Positions 35,274 through 38,534 of a DNA stretch of 38,534 bases are shown here, in pieces. The stretch is from the NCBI GenBank assembly GCA_966430775.1, contig CBJMMB010000021.1:1-38534 (forward strand). The letters are read 5' to 3'. Each line of letters starts with the position of its first letter. The first letter of the stretch is position 1. Source of the DNA: Dyella_B sp966430775. Its GTDB lineage: Bacteria; Pseudomonadota; Gammaproteobacteria; Xanthomonadales; Rhodanobacteraceae. The notes beneath the pieces are model-generated. The model was not told the DNA's origin, made no database searches, and worked only from the letters and a program-made list of their open reading frames with translations. The translations under genes were made by a program, and so were the position numbers.

Positions 35274-36056
35274 TCAGAAGCCGTAGTTCAAGAACCCACC
35301 GTCCACCGCCAGCACTTGTCCGGTGATGTAGCTTGCGGCCGGCAGACACAGAAACGCGATCGCGGCAGCCACTTCTTCCGGTTCGCCGATGCGGCGCAGC
35401 GGTGTGCGATCCAGCACTTCGTCGAGATAGTCGGCATCGGCCAGCGCCGGTTCGGAACGCTGTGTGCGGATGTACCACGGCGCCACCGCGTTGACGCGAA
35501 TGCCGTCGATGGCCCATTCGGCCGCGAGGTTGCGCGTAAGCTGATGCAGCGCCGCCTTGGTCATGCCATAGGGCGAACCCGTACGCACGTGAGTCACCCC
35601 GGATACCGAGCCCACGTTTACGATCGCCCCGTTGGCATGCTGCGCCAAGTGCGGATGCGCCAGCCGGCACATCTCGTAGGCGGAAAACAGGTTCTGCTCG
35701 AAAATCGCGCGATATTCGGCTTCTTCGTAATCGAGCGTGGCCTTTGGGGAATTACCGCCCGCGTTGTTGATGAGGATGGAAAGCGGCGTGCCCAGGTCGG
35801 CGACCCAGTCGAACACGGCCAGCCGATCCTCCGGCTCGCTGACGTCGGCGGCGAACGCCAGCACTTCCACGCCAGGGTAATCGTCCGTCAATTCCACGCG
35901 GACCTGTTCCAGGTAGTCGTCATCGCGCGCCACCAGCAGCAGATTCGCGCCCAACCCGGCGAGCTCGCGCGCCGTGGCATAGCCAATGCCTTTGCTGGCG
36001 CCAGTGATCAGCGCGGTGTGTTCCTGCAGTTGCCAAGCGTCGATGCGGCTGTTCAT
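35274..36056 (-). CDS. Short-chain dehydrogenase/reductase (tropinone-reductase-like)
   Basis: This is a 260-residue classical SDR. The NAD(P) motif TGASKGIG is at 18-25, NNAG at 97-100, and the catalytic triad is Ser150, Tyr163 and Lys167 (YGMTK). The region NAVAPWYIRTQ and the end YITGQVLAVDGGF are typical. The sequence around NNAGGN and PWYIRT recalls the tropinone-reductase-like subgroup, but the substrate cannot be named. Cytoplasmic. It converges on the DUF4124 gene across about 110 bases. Confidence 0.93.
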   Translation of the reverse strand: MNSRIDAWQLQEHTALITGASKGIGYATARELAGLGANLLLVARDDDYLEQVRVELTDDYPGVEVLAFAADVSEPEDRLAVFDWVADLGTPLSILINNAGGNSPKATLDYEEAEYRAIFEQNLFSAYEMCRLAHPHLAQHANGAIVNVGSVSGVTHVRTGSPYGMTKAALHQLTRNLAAEWAIDGIRVNAVAPWYIRTQRSEPALADADYLDEVLDRTPLRRIGEPEEVAAAIAFLCLPAASYITGQVLAVDGGFLNYGF

Positions 36057-36168
36057 GGGCGGAGCTTAGAACCTCTGTTCGGTTTCTGCATAGTTTGCCC
36101 GGCCGGGAACGGCTTGTTCTCGCTGCCGTGTGGCGAGACACTTGCCTCCTGCTGATCGAGGTCGCGCC

Positions 36169-36384
36169 ATGAAAACCGCAACCGTGTTGCTCTGCCTGCT
36201 GGCACTGAGTGCCTGCCACAACAAACCGCCGCAACCGCAATCCGATCCCAAGGCCGCCGCTGCGCAGCCCAGTGCGCCGTGGGATGCCATGAAACACGAC
36301 GAACAACGGGCGAAGGACGTGCAGAAAGTGGTCGACAAGCAGGCTGCCGAGCAGGACAAACAGATCGACCAGCAGACGCAATAA
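36169..36384 (+). CDS. Small lipoprotein, 71 residues
   Basis: The ATG at 36169 starts a lipoprotein signal peptide (MKTATVLLCLLALSAC) with lipobox LALSAC; Cys16 would be lipidated. The mature part is short: a Pro/Gln/Ala-rich segment, then a charged helix (KHDEQRAKDVQKVVDKQAAEQDK) of coiled-coil appearance. It is probably anchored in the envelope; no function is known. An in-frame ATG at 36130 would place the signal peptide internally and is rejected. A perfect nine-base hairpin follows the stop. Confidence 0.8.
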   Translation: MKTATVLLCLLALSACHNKPPQPQSDPKAAAAQPSAPWDAMKHDEQRAKDVQKVVDKQAAEQDKQIDQQTQ

Positions 36385-36395
36385 CGCGCGTCCTC

Positions 36396-36419
36396 GTACG
36401 GACGTTTAGGCGTCCGTAC
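36396..36419. terminator. Hairpin between the lipoprotein and ABC ATPase genes
   Basis: GTACGGACG (36396-36404) is perfectly complementary to CGTCCGTAC (36411-36419) around TTTAGG. There is no T-run, so termination is uncertain; it may protect the lipoprotein mRNA 3' end or be an operator for the ABC gene, which starts 46 bases later. Confidence 0.45.
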
Positions 36420-36465
36420 ACGTTCGCCGCTTGCCATCGTTCCGCGTTGCAGGCAAGGTTCGGGC

Positions 36466-37290
36466 ATGAGTCCCGACGCCTCCCACCCCGAATCCATTCC
36501 CCTGCTCGACATCCACGAAGCCAGCGTACAGCGCGGCGAGCGCCTGATCCTCGATCGGCTCAGCCTGCGCCTTGCCAGCGGCCAGCACACGGCCATTCTC
36601 GGCGCCAACGGTTCGGGCAAATCCACGCTGATCCGTTTGATCGCGCGGCAGATCTATCCGCTTGCGCGCGAAGACGGCCAGCCGGCGATCCGCATTTTTG
36701 GGCGCGATCGCTGGAACGTCAGCGAATTGCGCAGCCTGATCGGCATCGTCTCGCCCGCCGTGCAAGGCGACTACACCAGCGAGGAGTCGCCGCTGGAAGT
36801 ATTCGATGCGGTGGTGTCCAGTTTCTTTGCGGCGCGCGGTTTGTGGGTCAATCATCAGGTGACCGAGCCGATGCGCCAGCGCGCGCTCGAAGCGCTGGAT
36901 CAGGTGCAAGCGTTACCGTTCATCGGCCGCGAAATGGCCAGCCTGTCCACTGGCGAGGCGCGGCGCGTGCTGATCGCGCGTGCGCTGGTGCATCGCCCGC
37001 GTGCGTTGTTGCTGGACGAACCATGTACGGGACTGGATCCCGCCAGCCGCCGCCGCTTTCTGGAGAATCTGCGCCAGCTCGCGCAAGGCGGCATGACCTT
37101 GCTGCTGGTGACGCATCACGTCGAAGAAATCCTGCCGGAAATCGATCACGTGGTCGTGCTGCGCGACGGGCAATTGCTGCGGCAAGGCAGCAAGGCGAAC
37201 ACGCTGACCGACGAGGTCCTGAGCGCCGCATTCGACATGCCCGTAAGCGTGGAGCGGCGCGGCGATTATTTCCACGCCAGCGTTGGTTGA
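36466..37290 (+). CDS. Orphan ABC transporter ATP-binding protein
   Basis: This 274-residue ABC ATPase has a Walker A GANGSGKST at 46-54, a signature LSTGE at 160-164 (in place of the common LSGGQ), a Walker B LLLDEP at 181-186 and a switch histidine in THHVEE (217-218). The middle (LIGIVSPAVQGDYTSE, VFDAVVSSFFAARG) resembles ModF/YlmA-type stand-alone ATPases. No permease or binding protein gene is adjacent, so its partner and substrate are unknown; a non-transport role is possible. Cytoplasmic, or at the inner membrane if a permease exists elsewhere. Confidence 0.9.
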   Translation: MSPDASHPESIPLLDIHEASVQRGERLILDRLSLRLASGQHTAILGANGSGKSTLIRLIARQIYPLAREDGQPAIRIFGRDRWNVSELRSLIGIVSPAVQGDYTSEESPLEVFDAVVSSFFAARGLWVNHQVTEPMRQRALEALDQVQALPFIGREMASLSTGEARRVLIARALVHRPRALLLDEPCTGLDPASRRRFLENLRQLAQGGMTLLLVTHHVEEILPEIDHVVVLRDGQLLRQGSKANTLTDEVLSAAFDMPVSVERRGDYFHASVG

Positions 37291-37307
37291 TCCATCCATC
37301 GGCGCGG

Positions 37308-37375
37308 GTAGGCTGGGATGCCATCCCAGCATTTTCTCCGCCCTGCACGATGCTGGGATTTGCATTCCAGCCTAC
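37308..37375. repeat. GTAGGCTGGGA palindromic repeat, copy 4 (variant)
   Basis: A unit starting GTAGGCTGGGATGCCATC is followed after about 20 bases by its imperfect inverted copy, which ends in CCTAC. It has the same build as copies 1-3, but the core is GGCTGGGA instead of GGTTGGGG. It fills the convergent gap between the ABC ATPase and sppA. Confidence 0.8.
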
Positions 37376-37377
37376 CT

Positions 37378-38534
37378 CTACTGCGGCGAGCAGAAGCAAT
37401 ACGCGTAAACGTTGGGATGCCCCGCCTGTGCCGTGCGCAGCATTTCCAGTTCCGGCGCCATCGTCTGCAATTGCGCAAACCAGCTCGGCAATTTAAGGCC
37501 ATAGCTCTGCAGCGACGACGCCATGGCCGATTGATTGAGGCTGACCACAAAGCGCTCGAACGCACCCTTCGGCTGCTCCTGGTAGCGCACCGCGTAATGC
37601 TTGCCGAGCTTCGCCAGATCCGCCGCCTTCTGGATGGCGGCATCGAGCCCGCCAAGCTGGTCGACCAAGCCACGTTGTTGCGCCTGGCTGCCGGTCCACA
37701 CGCGGCCCTGCGCGATGGCGTCGATCGCGGAGTAATCCTTGCCGCGCGCCTTCGCTACGCCGCCGACGAAATCGCGATAGCCCTTGTCGATGATCGACTG
37801 GATCACCGCACCGACTTTCGGATCGAGCGGCCGGGTAATGTTGAACGCGCCGGCGAGCGGTGCGGTGCTCACGCCGTCGCTGGTGATACCGAGTTTGCCC
37901 AGCGTGCCCGGCACGGTGAAGAACATGCCGAAGATGCCGATCGAGCCGGTGATGGTGTTGGGTTCGGCGTAGATCTGGTCGGCATTCATCGAGATCCAGT
38001 AGCCGCCGCTGGCCGCCACGTCGCCCATCGACACCACCACGGGAATGCCGGCTTTGCGCGTCAGCGCCACTTCGCGGCGAATTTCCTCCGCGGCATACAC
38101 TTCGCCACCGGGCGAGTTCACGCGCAGCACCAGCGCTTTGGTGCGCTTGTTTTCGCGCGCGCTGCGCACCAGCGCGGCGGTCGATTCGCCACCGATCGAA
38201 CCGGCCGACTGCTGCCCGCCGGAGATCTCGCCCTCAGCCACCACCACGGTGACGGCCGAAGCGCCGGGCTTGTCGCGATCGGGCACCACGGCCGTGTAGC
38301 GATCCAGGCTTACGCCGCGAATGCCATGGCCATCCTTACCGGCCGGCACACCTTGCGAACGCAGCGTATCGATCAGCTCCTCACGCGTGGCGAGGCCATC
38401 GACCAGGTGTTCATCAAGCGCCAGCTTGGCCAGATCGCCCTGCATCGCCTGCAGACGATCGGGCAAGCCATCGATATCCGCGCGCACCGTGGCGGGATCG
38501 AGCTTGCGCAGCTTGGCGACGTCGGCGATATAGC
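37378..38534 (-). CDS. sppA: Signal peptide peptidase SppA, 67K type (C-terminal part)
   Basis: The frame stays open to the right edge of the window, so the N-terminus lies outside. The visible part of about 385 residues covers the end of the N-terminal repeat and the complete C-terminal S49 domain: LRVNSPGGEVYAAEEI, VVSMGDVAASGGYWIS with the nucleophile Ser in ASGGYW, and the SIGIFGMF stretch. In 67K-type SppA the catalytic Lys is in the N-terminal repeat, here off the window. SppA is an inner-membrane serine protease that degrades cleaved signal peptides. The C-terminus ends with an unusual Cys-containing tail (YCFCSPQ). Confidence 0.94.
   Translation of the reverse strand, partial: YIADVAKLRKLDPATVRADIDGLPDRLQAMQGDLAKLALDEHLVDGLATREELIDTLRSQGVPAGKDGHGIRGVSLDRYTAVVPDRDKPGASAVTVVVAEGEISGGQQSAGSIGGESTAALVRSARENKRTKALVLRVNSPGGEVYAAEEIRREVALTRKAGIPVVVSMGDVAASGGYWISMNADQIYAEPNTITGSIGIFGMFFTVPGTLGKLGITSDGVSTAPLAGAFNITRPLDPKVGAVIQSIIDKGYRDFVGGVAKARGKDYSAIDAIAQGRVWTGSQAQQRGLVDQLGGLDAAIQKAADLAKLGKHYAVRYQEQPKGAFERFVVSLNQSAMASSLQSYGLKLPSWFAQLQTMAPELEMLRTAQAGHPNVYAYCFCSPQ

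Overview
The window (about 63% G+C by eye) reads as a chromosomal segment of a gammaproteobacterium of the Xanthomonadales, most like Rhodanobacteraceae (Dyella/Rhodanobacter-type). The pointers are several very large TonB-dependent receptors with VTVTG-type N-termini, an Oar-like receptor, a CGFS glutaredoxin fused to a rhodanese, a DUF4124 protein, a PKHD-type hydroxylase, and short palindromic intergenic repeats. No rRNA, tRNA, CRISPR array, transposase or integrase was found.

Layout. Bases 1-5000 are housekeeping: the tail of a DUF2165-like membrane protein, a DUF1704/QEGLA metallopeptidase overlapping rsgA, a 290-bp nested palindromic element, an AlaA-like aminotransferase and an SGNH hydrolase. 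Bases 5100-33000 form an unusual accessory region. It holds three TonB-dependent receptors (TBDRs), five proteins fusing TPR repeats to a PAPS-type sulfotransferase domain (ST1-ST5, at 8174, 14230, 23144, 24712 and 28147), two TPR-aspartyl/asparaginyl beta-hydroxylases (10024-11229 and 21714-23030), a PKHD-type Fe(II)/2OG hydroxylase, a secreted alpha/beta hydrolase and a secreted M28 peptidase. Ordinary genes sit among them: an LpxH-like phosphoesterase, Grx4 and AMP nucleosidase. Bases 33500-38534 return to housekeeping: DegV, DUF4124, an SDR, a small lipoprotein, an orphan ABC ATPase and SppA, which is cut by the window end.

How it may work together. The two outer TBDRs (5139-8024 on +, 30044-33004 on -) are paralogues. 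Each is followed on its own strand by a TPR-sulfotransferase, and these two enzymes are also closest to each other, so the block is bracketed by an inverted pair of receptor-sulfotransferase modules. The TPR-hydroxylases lie next to sulfotransferase genes. I infer a multi-enzyme peptide/protein or small-molecule modification repertoire (sulfation plus hydroxylation by enzymes without signal peptides, i.e. cytoplasmic), with outer-membrane uptake and periplasmic peptidases. The substrate cannot be seen in the sequence, so this is a hypothesis.

Non-coding structure is rich: four copies of a GTAGGTTGGGG-type palindrome at gene ends, one of which supplies the stop codons of two convergent genes; the nested palindrome with complementary loops beside rsgA; a tryptophan-rich leader peptide ahead of the Oar-like receptor; and GC-rich hairpins between each receptor and its sulfotransferase.
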